A stretch of DNA of 64,000 nucleotides from Malikia granosa (GTDB lineage Bacteria > Pseudomonadota > Gammaproteobacteria > Burkholderiales > Burkholderiaceae_C), in the NCBI RefSeq assembly GCF_002980595.1, contig NZ_PVLQ01000039.1:1-64000 (forward strand). Reading direction: 5' to 3'. The notes under the pieces were generated by a model, which saw only the letters and a list, made by a program, of their open reading frames with translations, had not been told where the DNA came from and did no database searches. Position 1 is the first letter of the stretch. Each line of letters opens with the position of its first letter. The position numbers and the translations under genes are program-made. Below are positions 1-7,831 of this stretch, in pieces.

Positions 1-38
1 TGCGTTAACAGGCCCTAGGGCAGGGCCCGCGCTGGCCG

Positions 39-743
39 CTACTGCGCCAGCTGCTGCAGGCCAGGCAGGTCGAGCACGAAGATGCCGCCGTACTCGATGC
101 GCACCAGCCCGGCTTCCTTCAGGCGCATCAGGGCGGCATTGCAGCTCTGGCGCGAGACGGCGACCAGGTTGGCCAGCTCTTCCTGCGACAGCTGCAGATG
201 ACGTTCGCCGCGCGGATTGATCAGCGGATGGACCATGCCGACCAGTGCCCGCGCCACCTGGCTGTCCGTGTCCAGCAGGCCGCGCGCGACCAGATTGCCC
301 ATGAACCAGTGCAGGCGCTCGTTCACCTGGCGCAGCAGGTAGTCAGTGAACGAGGGCTGCTGCTGGCGCAGCCAGTCGAAGGTGTGCCGTGGCAGTTGCA
401 CCACCCGGCTGTGGCGCAAGGCGATCAGGTCGGACTGGCGCGGTGCATCGCGCAGCAGCGTGCCTTCGCCGAACCAGCTGCCGACCGACTGGCCGCCGAG
501 CGTGAGGGTGCGGCCATCGGCGGCCGTGATCGACCACTTGATCAGGCCTTCCAGCACGCCGAACCAGGCATGCTGGCGCTCGCCATGATGGCCGAGCGAC
601 TGGCCCAGGGCGACCACGCGCTCCGACGCATCGGCACGCACCTGTCGCTGTGCCGCCGCATCAAGCGCGGTGAACCAGGCGGACTGGTTCAGCAGTTCAT
701 CCAGGCTGAGGGAGGTGGAGGGGGGCCGTTGCGGTCTCGACAT
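39..743 (-). CDS. Crp/Fnr family transcriptional regulator
   Basis: This is a 234-residue regulator of the Crp/Fnr superfamily. Residues about 20-140 look like the cyclic-nucleotide-binding beta-roll, with GEGTLLRDAPR in the position of the phosphate-binding loop. Residues about 155-230 form a winged helix with LSQEELANLVAVSRQSCN as the helix-turn-helix. No N-terminal cysteine cluster of the Fnr type is visible, so an oxygen-sensing iron-sulfur cluster is unlikely, and the effector is unknown. I chose the ATG at 743 because a GGAG lies 6 nt before it; a longer frame from a TTG at 758 has no such site. It is divergent from a thioesterase and a dehydrogenase, which it may control. Confidence 0.85.
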   Translation of the reverse strand: MSRPQRPPSTSLSLDELLNQSAWFTALDAAAQRQVRADASERVVALGQSLGHHGERQHAWFGVLEGLIKWSITAADGRTLTLGGQSVGSWFGEGTLLRDAPRQSDLIALRHSRVVQLPRHTFDWLRQQQPSFTDYLLRQVNERLHWFMGNLVARGLLDTDSQVARALVGMVHPLINPRGERHLQLSQEELANLVAVSRQSCNAALMRLKEAGLVRIEYGGIFVLDLPGLQQLAQ

Positions 744-856
744 CGGTGACTCCTGCAAGCCATCCCAGGGAAAACCCGGATCACGAGTGTCGTGACAACG
801 ACTGTGTCAACGTGACGCCTGCAGAACAATACGGATCATTTTAATTGGAGTCCGTG
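744..856. promoter_or_regulatory. Divergent promoter region with two dyads
   Basis: The gap between the Crp/Fnr gene and the thioesterase holds two inverted repeats. AGGGAAAACCC lies at 767-777, and GTCGT-N4-ACGAC at 789-802. Either could be an operator. The second lies between the two genes, where a Crp-type dimer might act. No clear sigma-70 hexamers were assigned. Confidence 0.4.
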
Positions 857-1270
857 TTGAACAAGACCATCGTATATGGCGTCGACGTGCAGTTTGGCGA
901 CTGCGACCCGGCCGGGATCGTCTTCTTTCCCAATTACTCGCGCTGGATGAACGCCGCCACCGATCACTTCTTCCACGCCTGCGGCTTGCCGCCCTGGCGC
1001 GACATCCAGCAGCTGCCGGGTTGCGTCGGCGGTCCGCTGCTGGAAATCCACACCCGCTTCCATGCCTCGGTCACCTATGGCGAGCGCATCGAGATCCACA
1101 GCTGCGTCGAAGAGTGGCGCGGCAAGATATTCCGCATGCAGCACCGCATCATGCGTGGCCAGGACCTGATCTGCGAGGGGCGCGAGACGCGTGCCCTGTG
1201 CGTGCGCGGCGCCAGTGGCAAGCTCAAGGCGGTGCCCATACCGGACTTCATCCGCGTGGCCTGCGCCTGA
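857..1270 (+). CDS. 4-hydroxybenzoyl-CoA thioesterase-like hotdog protein
   Basis: A single-domain hotdog-fold acyl-CoA thioesterase of 137 residues that should hydrolyse a CoA thioester in the cytosol. The N-terminal motif FGDCDPAGIVFFPNYSRW carries the conserved aspartate of the 4-hydroxybenzoyl-CoA thioesterase group. The start is unusual: GGAG at 847-850 is 6 nt before TTG 857, but only 3 nt before GTG 854, and the TTG at 845 would contain the site itself. TTG 857 is therefore preferred. A short-chain dehydrogenase follows 55 bp downstream on the same strand, suggesting a small operon for degrading an aromatic or acyl substrate. The true substrate cannot be read from sequence. Confidence 0.82.
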   Translation: MNKTIVYGVDVQFGDCDPAGIVFFPNYSRWMNAATDHFFHACGLPPWRDIQQLPGCVGGPLLEIHTRFHASVTYGERIEIHSCVEEWRGKIFRMQHRIMRGQDLICEGRETRALCVRGASGKLKAVPIPDFIRVACA

Positions 1271-1325
1271 AGCGCAAAACTCCTGATGCCTCAGGTAATT
1301 ATATTCATCTCAGCAAGGAATCTCC

Positions 1326-2099
1326 ATGACGACACCCCAAACGCAGCGCGTCCTGATCACGGCCGGCGCCGGCGGCATCGGTCGCGCCATTGCCACGGCC
1401 TTCATTGAGGCCGGCGCCCAGGTTCATGTCTGCGACATCGACGAGTCGGCACTGGCGGCGCTGCGCGCGCAACTGCCCGCTGTCAGCACCAGCCTCTGCA
1501 ACATCGCCGACCGTGACAGCGTGCAGGCCATGGTCAAGCAGGCCGTGACCACCCTGGGCGGGCTGGACGTGCTGGTCAACAATGCGGGCATTGCCGGGCC
1601 GACCGCCAGCGTCGAGACCATGGACCCGGATGCCTGGGACGCTGTGCTGCGCGTCAATCTCACGGGCACTTTCTCGGTCACGCAGGCCGCCATTCCGTAC
1701 CTGAAGCAGTCGCCAGCGGGGTCGATTCTCGTGATGTCCTCGCTTGCCGGTCGCTGCGGCTATCCCAATCGCAGTGTCTACTCGACCACCAAGTGGGGCC
1801 TGATCGGCTTCACCAAGACCCTGTCGCGCGAGCTGGGCGAGTTCAGCATCAGGGTCAACGCCATCCTGCCAGGCGCTGTGGAGGGACCGCGCATCCAGCA
1901 GGTGCTGGAAGGCCGAGCAGCGGTCAGCGGACGCAGCGTCGCACAGGAAGCCGCCGCCGCGCTGGCCAACCAGTCGATCAAGCACTTTGTCGACCCGGCC
2001 GACATTGCCGCGATGGCGGTCTTTCTGGCGTCCAAGGCCGGACGCTCGATTTCGGGGCAGATGCTGCCGATCGACGGCGACTCCCAGAGCGCCTCCTGA
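1326..2099 (+). CDS. SDR family NAD(P)-dependent oxidoreductase
   Basis: A classical short-chain dehydrogenase of 257 residues. It has the dinucleotide-binding loop TAGAGGIGRAIA near residue 12, NNAG near residue 87, a catalytic serine in MSSLAG and the YxxxK pair in YSTTKWG. An aspartate at the end of the second strand (VCDIDE) favours NAD over NADP. AAGGA sits 7-8 nt before the ATG. It follows the thioesterase on the same strand and ends tail to tail with the CHR genes. The substrate is unknown; the pairing suggests oxidation of a hydroxyacyl or dihydrodiol intermediate. Confidence 0.85.
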   Translation: MTTPQTQRVLITAGAGGIGRAIATAFIEAGAQVHVCDIDESALAALRAQLPAVSTSLCNIADRDSVQAMVKQAVTTLGGLDVLVNNAGIAGPTASVETMDPDAWDAVLRVNLTGTFSVTQAAIPYLKQSPAGSILVMSSLAGRCGYPNRSVYSTTKWGLIGFTKTLSRELGEFSIRVNAILPGAVEGPRIQQVLEGRAAVSGRSVAQEAAAALANQSIKHFVDPADIAAMAVFLASKAGRSISGQMLPIDGDSQSAS

Positions 2100-2114
2100 G
2101 GCAGCCTGGCCGAC

Positions 2115-2699
2115 TCAAACCCAGCCCATGATCCCGAGCAGCGCGCCAGCGGCCAGCAGCCACAGCATGTGCAGCCGGGTGCGCCAGACCAGCAGCGTGC
2201 AGGCCAGGGTCAGCAGCCAGAGCCGGCCATCCTGCGCCACTTGACCACCGGAGCGGCCGAGCAGCCAGCTGGTCGCCAGCAGCAGGCCGACCACGATCGG
2301 GGCCAGTCCCTGGCGAAACGCCTGTACCCCCAGCCGTTCGCGGTGCTTCTGGCACCAGCGGGTCGCGATCAAGGTCAGGATCGAGCTCGGCGTCATGATT
2401 CCCAGCAGGCAGACCAGGGCGCCGGCCGCCCCCAGCAAGGTCGCCAGCCAGGGCGCGGCAGCGGGAGCGGCAGCCTGAAAGCCGACATTCCAGCCCATCA
2501 GCGCCACGAACAGCACGTTCGGCCCTGGAGCGGCCTGCGCCAGCGCCATCGACTGGGTAAACTGCGCCTCGTTCAGCCAGCCCTGCTCGCTGACCAGCCA
2601 GCGGTGCAGGTCGGGCGCCAGGGTGATCGCGCCTCCCACCGCCAGCAGCGACAGCGACAAATGAAACAGCAGCAGCTGCAGCCAGTCCGCCAGGCTCAT
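2115..2699 (-). CDS. Chromate transporter family (CHR), second of a pair
   Basis: A short CHR-family membrane protein of 194 residues. The family signature appears as LAVGGAITLAPDLHRWLV, followed by the conserved QAAPGPNVLFVALMGW segment; about five or six hydrophobic segments follow. Full-length CHR proteins of about 400 residues carry two such halves. Here the halves are separate genes, and this one overlaps its partner upstream by ATGA (2696-2699), implying translational coupling and a heteromeric transporter. An open frame continues upstream of 2699, but it is only the out-of-frame shadow of the partner gene. The transported ion could be chromate, sulfate or another oxyanion. Confidence 0.85.
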   Translation of the reverse strand: MSLADWLQLLLFHLSLSLLAVGGAITLAPDLHRWLVSEQGWLNEAQFTQSMALAQAAPGPNVLFVALMGWNVGFQAAAPAAAPWLATLLGAAGALVCLLGIMTPSSILTLIATRWCQKHRERLGVQAFRQGLAPIVVGLLLATSWLLGRSGGQVAQDGRLWLLTLACTLLVWRTRLHMLWLLAAGALLGIMGWV

Positions 2700-3274
2700 G
2701 ACCGGGTTCTCCGCTGCAAGCACCACCAGGTCAGGCCGCAGGCCAGCCCGCCCAGGCCGAGCACGATCAGGTGCAGCGCCAGATGCAGCCACACCACGCC
2801 CGCGAAGGAGGCGCCCGCCAGCAGCAGCACCAGCGGAAAGCCCAGCGCATGGCGCCGCAGGCCGAGCAGCAGCTTCATCGCCGAGCCGGCAATCAGTCCG
2901 GCAGCGACGCCACCCATGCCGCGCAAGCCACCCGCGACCGCGGCCTGGTCCGGCAGCTGCCCCACCAGGGCGCCCAGGCTCAGCAGCAGCAGCAGGGGCA
3001 GCAGCAGCAGTCCGGCCAGCGCCGTGACGGCACCGCGCCAGCCGAAATGACGGTCGCCGAACATCAGCGCCAGGTTGCACACGTTCGGGCCTGGCATCAC
3101 CTGGGCCACGGCCCAGTCCTCGAGAAAGGCTTCCGCTGTCAGCCAGCCGCGCTTTTCCACCAGCTCGCGGTGCACCACCGCCAGCACCCCGCCGAAGCCC
3201 TGCAGCGACAAGGAGGAAAAGGCCCAGAACAGCTCGCCCAGGTGGGCGGGCCTTGGCGCGGCTGGCGCTTCCAT
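2696..3274 (-). CDS. Chromate transporter family (CHR), first of a pair
   Basis: A 192-residue CHR half-protein. It has SLQGFGGVLAVVHRELVEKR near the N-terminus, then AVAQVMPGPNVCNLALMFG, and several hydrophobic segments. The ATG at 3274 overlaps the stop of the upstream ModA-like gene (TGATG). This coupling favours ATG 3274 over the GTG at 3277. The gene is the penultimate member of the minus-strand operon that starts with tcuA. Its link to a ModA-like binding protein is unusual, because CHR transporters are not known to need one. Confidence 0.85.
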   Translation of the reverse strand: MEAPAAPRPAHLGELFWAFSSLSLQGFGGVLAVVHRELVEKRGWLTAEAFLEDWAVAQVMPGPNVCNLALMFGDRHFGWRGAVTALAGLLLLPLLLLLSLGALVGQLPDQAAVAGGLRGMGGVAAGLIAGSAMKLLLGLRRHALGFPLVLLLAGASFAGVVWLHLALHLIVLGLGGLACGLTWWCLQRRTRS

Positions 3275-4077
3275 CACTTGGCCGCGAGCGGGGCGCGGTG
3301 ATCGACCGGGTCCAGGCCGGTGGCGCGCACGATGTCGGCCACCGCCGGCGAGGTCAGGAACTTCAGCAGCTGGCGCGCGGCCTGCGGCTCCTGGGCGCCT
3401 TCGACCATGCCGGCCGAGAAGAAGATGGTCTGCTGCACGGCATCCGGCAGGGTGCCGATGAAATCCAGCTCCTTGAAGTAGATCAGTTCGCTCACCTGCT
3501 GGAAGCCGATCTCGGCGTCGCCGCGCGCCACCACGGCGCCGACCCGCTCGCTGTAGATTTTCTTGCCGGTCTTGGCCAGTTGCTCCTGCACGCCGAGCTT
3601 GGGGAACAGCTCGCTCGACAGGTAGGTGCCGCTGGCGCTGGCCGAGTAGGCGACCGACTTGGCCGCCAGCAGGGTCTGCTTGAGCGCCTCGACCGTGCTG
3701 ATGTCCGGCTTGGGCGTGCCCTTGCGCACCGCGGCCCCGATCTGCGAGCGCACGATGTCCAGGCGCGAGCCCGGCACCAGCTTGCCCGCGCTCATCAGCG
3801 CTTCCAGCCCGCCTTCGGACAGGATGACCAGGTCGAACTTCTCGCCGCGCGCGAAGCGGCTCGGGATCGAGTCCGGCGCATTGCCGATCGAAGCGCCGTA
3901 GGCGCTGATGACCTTGTGTCCCGAGGCCTCCTCGAAGATCGGCACCAGCTTCTTGTAGGCCTCGGTGAAGGCGCCCGAGGTGACGACCCGGATGTCCGCC
4001 GCCTGCGCCAGCTGTGCTGCCAGCAGCAGGACCAGTCCGCCCAGGGCGCGGCGGGTGATGGATGTGATGAAGCGCAT
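3274..4077 (-). CDS. ModA-like periplasmic substrate-binding protein
   Basis: A 267-residue exported binding protein. A signal peptide occupies residues 1 to about 26 (arginine-containing N-region, hydrophobic LGGLVLLLAAQLAQA, cleavage before ADIRV). The mature part resembles the ModA/type-2 periplasmic binding fold: VVTSGAFTEAYKKLVPIFEE near the start, then FDLVILSEGGLEAL, and SASASGTYLSSELFPKLG in the hinge region. GAGGAG precedes the ATG. No modB or modC is nearby. Upstream is the Bug/TctC gene (36-bp gap); downstream is a CHR half-gene with a TGATG overlap. The ligand may be an oxyanion or an organic acid. Confidence 0.75.
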   Translation of the reverse strand: MRFITSITRRALGGLVLLLAAQLAQAADIRVVTSGAFTEAYKKLVPIFEEASGHKVISAYGASIGNAPDSIPSRFARGEKFDLVILSEGGLEALMSAGKLVPGSRLDIVRSQIGAAVRKGTPKPDISTVEALKQTLLAAKSVAYSASASGTYLSSELFPKLGVQEQLAKTGKKIYSERVGAVVARGDAEIGFQQVSELIYFKELDFIGTLPDAVQQTIFFSAGMVEGAQEPQAARQLLKFLTSPAVADIVRATGLDPVDHRAPLAAK

Positions 4078-4113
4078 GTCTGTCTCCTCTGTACCGAGTG
4101 ATTGGTTCTTTGT

Positions 4114-5097
4114 TTATTGATTGATCGTGATCTTGCGGTCGCGCACCACCCGGCCCCAGGTCAGCGATTCACGCTCGATTTCCTTCGCCAGTGCCTCGCG
4201 CGTGCCCGGTTGCGGCGGCATGCCGTGCTTGTTGAGTTCGGCCACCACTTCCGGTGCCTTCAGTGCCTTGACCAGCTCGGTGTTCCAGCGCTCCAGCAGC
4301 GGTGCCGGCACCTTGGACGAGGCGACGAAGGCGTACCAGTTGGTGGCGCTGTAGCCGGGGTAGCCCGATTCGGCGATGGTCGGCACCTTGGGCAGTTGCG
4401 GCAGGCGCTGGCTGCCGGTGGATGCCAGCGGGATCAGCTTGCCGTTGTCGATATAGGCCTGGGCCGTGTTCAGGGTCGAGTAGTAGAGCGCGACCCGGCC
4501 ACCGAGCAGGTCCTGCAGCGCTGGCGCACCGCCCTTGTAGGGCACGTGGACGGTGTCGATCTTGGCCATGTCGTCCATCAGCTCGCCCGCCAGGTGGGAG
4601 GCCGAGCCCGCCCCGGTGGAGGCGTAATCCAGCTTGCCCGGGTGCTTCTTGGCATAGGCGATGAAGTCGGCGAAGGTCTTGATGCCCAGGTCGGCGTTGA
4701 CCACCAGCACGTTCGGGAAGTTGACCCCCATCGTGATCGGCGCCAGGTCCTTCACCGGGTCGTAGGGCAGCTTCATCAGGTGCGGGGCGATCGCCAGCGG
4801 GCCGACCGAGCCGAACAGCAGCACGCTGCCGTCGGTGGGGGCCGACTTGGCGACATACTGGTGCGCGATGTTGCCGCCGGCGCCCGGCTTGTTCTCGATG
4901 ATCACCGGCACGCCGATCTGGTCACCGAGCTTCTTGCCGATCAGGCGGGCGGCAGAGTCGGCCGCGCCGCCGGCGGCAAAGCCGACCACGATGGTGACGG
5001 GCTTCTTGGGCGGAAATTCCTGGGCCTGGGCCCAGGAGGTGGCCAGCAGCGCGAGGCCGGTGCAGGCGGCTGTGCGCAGCAGATGGCGCTTGTTCAT
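4114..5097 (-). CDS. Tripartite tricarboxylate transporter binding protein (Bug/TctC family)
   Basis: A 327-residue periplasmic Bug/TctC-type receptor. A signal peptide is present (residues 1 to about 25, ending SWAQAQ). The mature protein opens with PKKPVTIVVGFAAGGAAD, the first ligand-binding loop, and has IENKPGAGGNIA and VPYKGGAPALQDLLGGRV, both typical of the family. The ATG at 5097 follows GGAG. No TctA or TctB membrane partner is in the window, so this is an orphan receptor, as is common in Burkholderiales. Its place behind tcuB suggests it binds a tricarboxylate such as tricarballylate or citrate. Confidence 0.9.
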   Translation of the reverse strand: MNKRHLLRTAACTGLALLATSWAQAQEFPPKKPVTIVVGFAAGGAADSAARLIGKKLGDQIGVPVIIENKPGAGGNIAHQYVAKSAPTDGSVLLFGSVGPLAIAPHLMKLPYDPVKDLAPITMGVNFPNVLVVNADLGIKTFADFIAYAKKHPGKLDYASTGAGSASHLAGELMDDMAKIDTVHVPYKGGAPALQDLLGGRVALYYSTLNTAQAYIDNGKLIPLASTGSQRLPQLPKVPTIAESGYPGYSATNWYAFVASSKVPAPLLERWNTELVKALKAPEVVAELNKHGMPPQPGTREALAKEIERESLTWGRVVRDRKITINQ

Positions 5098-5129
5098 GGT
5101 TGTCTCCTTGGTTGACGTGAAAAATCGGC

Positions 5130-6311
5130 TCAGTCGGCGCCGAGGCCGATCGGGTTGGGTTGGCGTTTCTCCACCGCGTGGCGCAGCAGCGAGGCAGTGC
5201 GGAACACGCCATGGGCGAACTTGCCGTAGGGCAGGGTGGCGAACAGCGCCATCACGGCGCCCAGGTGCAGGCACAGCAGCAAGGCCAGCGCCGGGGTGCT
5301 GCGCGCCAGCCACAGCGCCAGGCCGCTGGCCGCGACCAGGAACAGCAGCGCGATGAAGCCCAGGTCCATCGGCTTTTGCTTGGCATCGCCATGCATCGGG
5401 TGCCGGGACCGGTTCAGGCGCCAGAGTCCGGCCGTGCCCAGCATCAGGCTCACGCCGCCCGCAGCACCGAGCAGCTTGGGCAGCGACGGCAGGTCGTAGG
5501 GCGCTTCCCAGCCGAACAGGTAGTGGTACAGCGTGGCGACGCTGGTGGCGGCAAAGCACAGCGCGAAGCCGTAGAAGGTCAGGTGGTGGAAGCGGCGCCG
5601 CTTGAGGGTGTAGGCGTCGTCCTCGTTGTGGCAGCCCTCGCCGTGGCCGCCGTCCAGGTATTTCAGCTTGAGCACATCGTGCGTGGCTTCGGCGGCAGCC
5701 GGGGCGCTGACGTCCACGCCACTCGTGACCGGCTTGATGTCGCCCCAGAAGCGGCGCACGCCCATGGAGAGCGCGAACACCACGAACAGGAACACCGGCG
5801 CGAACAGGCCGACCAGCAGGTTGTGCGGGAACAGCTGGTAGAAGCTGCCCTGCAGCTGCTCGCCCCACAGCGCGCCCAGGCCGCCGCCTTGCAGCAGCAC
5901 GGCCAGCATCAGGAATATCGACAGCGCCGCCACCAGGGCCAGCGACAGGGTCAGGCCGTTGCGCTGGTAGAGTTGGCCCAGCGCCGGCGGCCAGGCGTAC
6001 TCGGCATAGGTCTGGCCGCGCACCTCGGCCATTGCCTTCGGGATGTTGATGGCGAACTCGTGCGGCGGCGCGTACTGGCAGGCGTGCAGGCAGGCGCCGC
6101 AGTTGTGGCACAGGTTGGCCAGGAAATGCACGTCGGCCTGGCCGAACTCGAGCCGGCGCGTCATGGCCGGGAACACGGCGCAGAAGCCCTCGCAGTAGCG
6201 GCAGGCGTTGCAGATCTGCAGTGCGCGCGCCACTTCGGTTTCGGCGGCGCTGCGCACGGGCACGATCGGGATCACGCGGCCCTTGGGGGTGGAAGATGTC
6301 AGGTGTTGCAT
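5130..6311 (-). CDS. tcuB: TcuB: Fe-S membrane protein of tricarballylate oxidation
   Basis: A 393-residue protein that passes electrons from the TcuA flavin to the membrane quinone pool. The N-terminal 90 residues carry two cysteine groups, [11 protein letters not shown] and [11 protein letters not shown], as in two [4Fe-4S] clusters. The rest is a membrane domain with several hydrophobic helices and scattered histidines, compatible with heme binding, as in the TcuB/CitB family. It begins 3 bp after the tcuA stop, so the two are co-transcribed and probably translationally coupled. Confidence 0.9.
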   Translation of the reverse strand: MQHLTSSTPKGRVIPIVPVRSAAETEVARALQICNACRYCEGFCAVFPAMTRRLEFGQADVHFLANLCHNCGACLHACQYAPPHEFAINIPKAMAEVRGQTYAEYAWPPALGQLYQRNGLTLSLALVAALSIFLMLAVLLQGGGLGALWGEQLQGSFYQLFPHNLLVGLFAPVFLFVVFALSMGVRRFWGDIKPVTSGVDVSAPAAAEATHDVLKLKYLDGGHGEGCHNEDDAYTLKRRRFHHLTFYGFALCFAATSVATLYHYLFGWEAPYDLPSLPKLLGAAGGVSLMLGTAGLWRLNRSRHPMHGDAKQKPMDLGFIALLFLVAASGLALWLARSTPALALLLCLHLGAVMALFATLPYGKFAHGVFRTASLLRHAVEKRQPNPIGLGAD

Positions 6312-6314
6312 GGT

Positions 6315-7739
6315 TCAGACCTCGTCTTTCACGGCGCCCGCCAGCGCGGGCTTGCCTGCTGCTGCCAGCGCGGCGTTGCGCCCCGCGATGCGGCCGAAGG
6401 CGGTGCCGATCGACATGCCCACCCCGGCGGTGTAGCCCTTGCCGAGCACGTTGCCGGCCATCATTTCGCCGGCCACGAACAGGTTGCGGCTGGGGCGGCC
6501 GGCAAAGCGCACGGCGGCGGTGTCGTCCACCTTCAGTCCCAGGTAGGTGAAGGTCACGCCGGGGCGCAGCGCGTAGCCGTAGAACGGCGCCGTGTCGATC
6601 GGGCGCGCCCAGTGGGTCTTGGCCGGGCTCACGCCCTCGGTGTGGCAGTCGTCGAGCGCGGTGTGGTCGAACTGGCCGACGCGGCAGCCGGCGTTGTAGC
6701 TGTCGAGCGTCTGCATGAAGGTGGCCCGGTCGAGCCCCAGCTTGTCGGCCAGCTCGGGCAGGCTGTTGGCCGTGACGCCCGGGAACACCGGCGGCATGAA
6801 GCGTCCGATCGCCTTGGCGTCGATGATGGAATAGGCGACCTGGCCCGGTTGCTGGGCCACCAGCCGGCCCCAGATCGCGTAGCGCTTGGGCCAGAAGTCC
6901 TCGCCCTCGTCATAGAAGCGCCTGGCGTCCCGGTTCACCACCACGCCCAGCGACACGCAGTCGATCCGGGTGCAGATGCCGCCGTCGTACAGCGGCGCCC
7001 GTGCGTCGATCGCCACCATGTGGGCCTGGGTCGGGTCGCCGATGCCGTCGGCCTGGTGCGTTTCCAGCATGTGGCGCAGCAGCACGCCCTGGTTGTAGGC
7101 GGTGCCGCGGATCAGGAAGTTGTCGGCCGGCCATTCGCCGCGCTCGTTCTGGCCCCAGGCCTCGCGCAGCCAGTCGCGGTTGGACTCGAAGCCGCCGGCA
7201 GCCAGCACGCAGGCCTTGGCCTCGATGCGCTCGCCCTTGCACCAGGCGGCGCGGAACTGGCCGTCCTCGATCTCCAGCCGGTCGACCGGCGACTCGTAGC
7301 GGATCTTGACGCCGAGCTTTTCCGCGCTGCGGTAGTAGGCGTTGACCAGCGCCTTGCCGCCGCCCATGAAGAAGGCGTTGGTGCGCGCCACATGCAGCGC
7401 GCCGGAGAGCGGCGGCTGGAAATGCACGCCATGTTTGCGCATCCAGTTGCGGCAGGTCGACGAGGCGCGGATGGTCAGCCTGGCCATGTGCTCGTCGGTC
7501 AGTCCGCCGGTGACCTTGAGCAGGTCCTGCCAGAACTCTTCCTCGGGGTAGGCATCGACCAGCACGTCCTGCGGGGCGTCGTGCATGCAGCGCAGGTTGC
7601 GGGTATGGGCCGAGTTGCCGCCGCGCCAGTCGCGCGGTGCCGCTTCCAGCAAGGTCACGCTGGCCCCCGCTTCGGCAGCCATCAAGGCTGCGCACAAGGC
7701 GGCGTTGCCGCCACCGATCACAAGCACGTCGGTGCCCAT
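6315..7739 (-). CDS. tcuA: TcuA: FAD-dependent tricarballylate dehydrogenase
   Basis: A 474-residue flavoprotein of the fumarate reductase/succinate dehydrogenase flavoprotein type. In Salmonella, TcuA oxidises tricarballylate to cis-aconitate. The N-terminus has the FAD-binding motif VLVIGGGNAALCAALMAAEA, then GGNSAHTRNLRCMHD. The C-terminus has RPGVTFTYLGLKVDDTAAVR and LFVAGEMMAGNVLGKGYTAG, the usual flavin-side loop. The ATG at 7739 is preceded by GGAGG at 8 nt; a longer frame from TTG 7754 is rejected. tcuR lies upstream on the same strand behind a palindromic operator candidate. No tcuC permease gene is present; the Bug receptor occupies that position instead. Confidence 0.92.
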   Translation of the reverse strand: MGTDVLVIGGGNAALCAALMAAEAGASVTLLEAAPRDWRGGNSAHTRNLRCMHDAPQDVLVDAYPEEEFWQDLLKVTGGLTDEHMARLTIRASSTCRNWMRKHGVHFQPPLSGALHVARTNAFFMGGGKALVNAYYRSAEKLGVKIRYESPVDRLEIEDGQFRAAWCKGERIEAKACVLAAGGFESNRDWLREAWGQNERGEWPADNFLIRGTAYNQGVLLRHMLETHQADGIGDPTQAHMVAIDARAPLYDGGICTRIDCVSLGVVVNRDARRFYDEGEDFWPKRYAIWGRLVAQQPGQVAYSIIDAKAIGRFMPPVFPGVTANSLPELADKLGLDRATFMQTLDSYNAGCRVGQFDHTALDDCHTEGVSPAKTHWARPIDTAPFYGYALRPGVTFTYLGLKVDDTAAVRFAGRPSRNLFVAGEMMAGNVLGKGYTAGVGMSIGTAFGRIAGRNAALAAAGKPALAGAVKDEV

Positions 7740-7783
7740 AGAAACTGCCTCCAAAAATATGAGGCCGATTCTCTGGGGTGGGA

Positions 7784-7805
7784 ATTATTCTGGGAAATGA
7801 ATAAT
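7784..7805. promoter_or_regulatory. Inverted repeat upstream of tcuA, LysR-type operator candidate
   Basis: ATTATTC-N8-GAATAAT is a perfect 7-bp dyad in the 92-bp gap between tcuR and tcuA, about 45-65 nt upstream of the tcuA start. AT-rich interrupted dyads of this size are typical LysR-family binding sites, and TcuR is encoded next to it. The site implies that tcuA has its own promoter apart from that of tcuR. Confidence 0.55.
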
Positions 7806-7831
7806 GAGTCTTGATTCTTGCGAAAAACGCA

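Noticed and set aside
2115-3080. A single 321-codon frame suggesting a fused, full-length CHR protein.
   Set aside because: Its first 127 residues are out-of-frame translation of the upstream CHR half-gene. The real start ATG at 2699 overlaps that gene's stop, and both halves carry their own family motifs.
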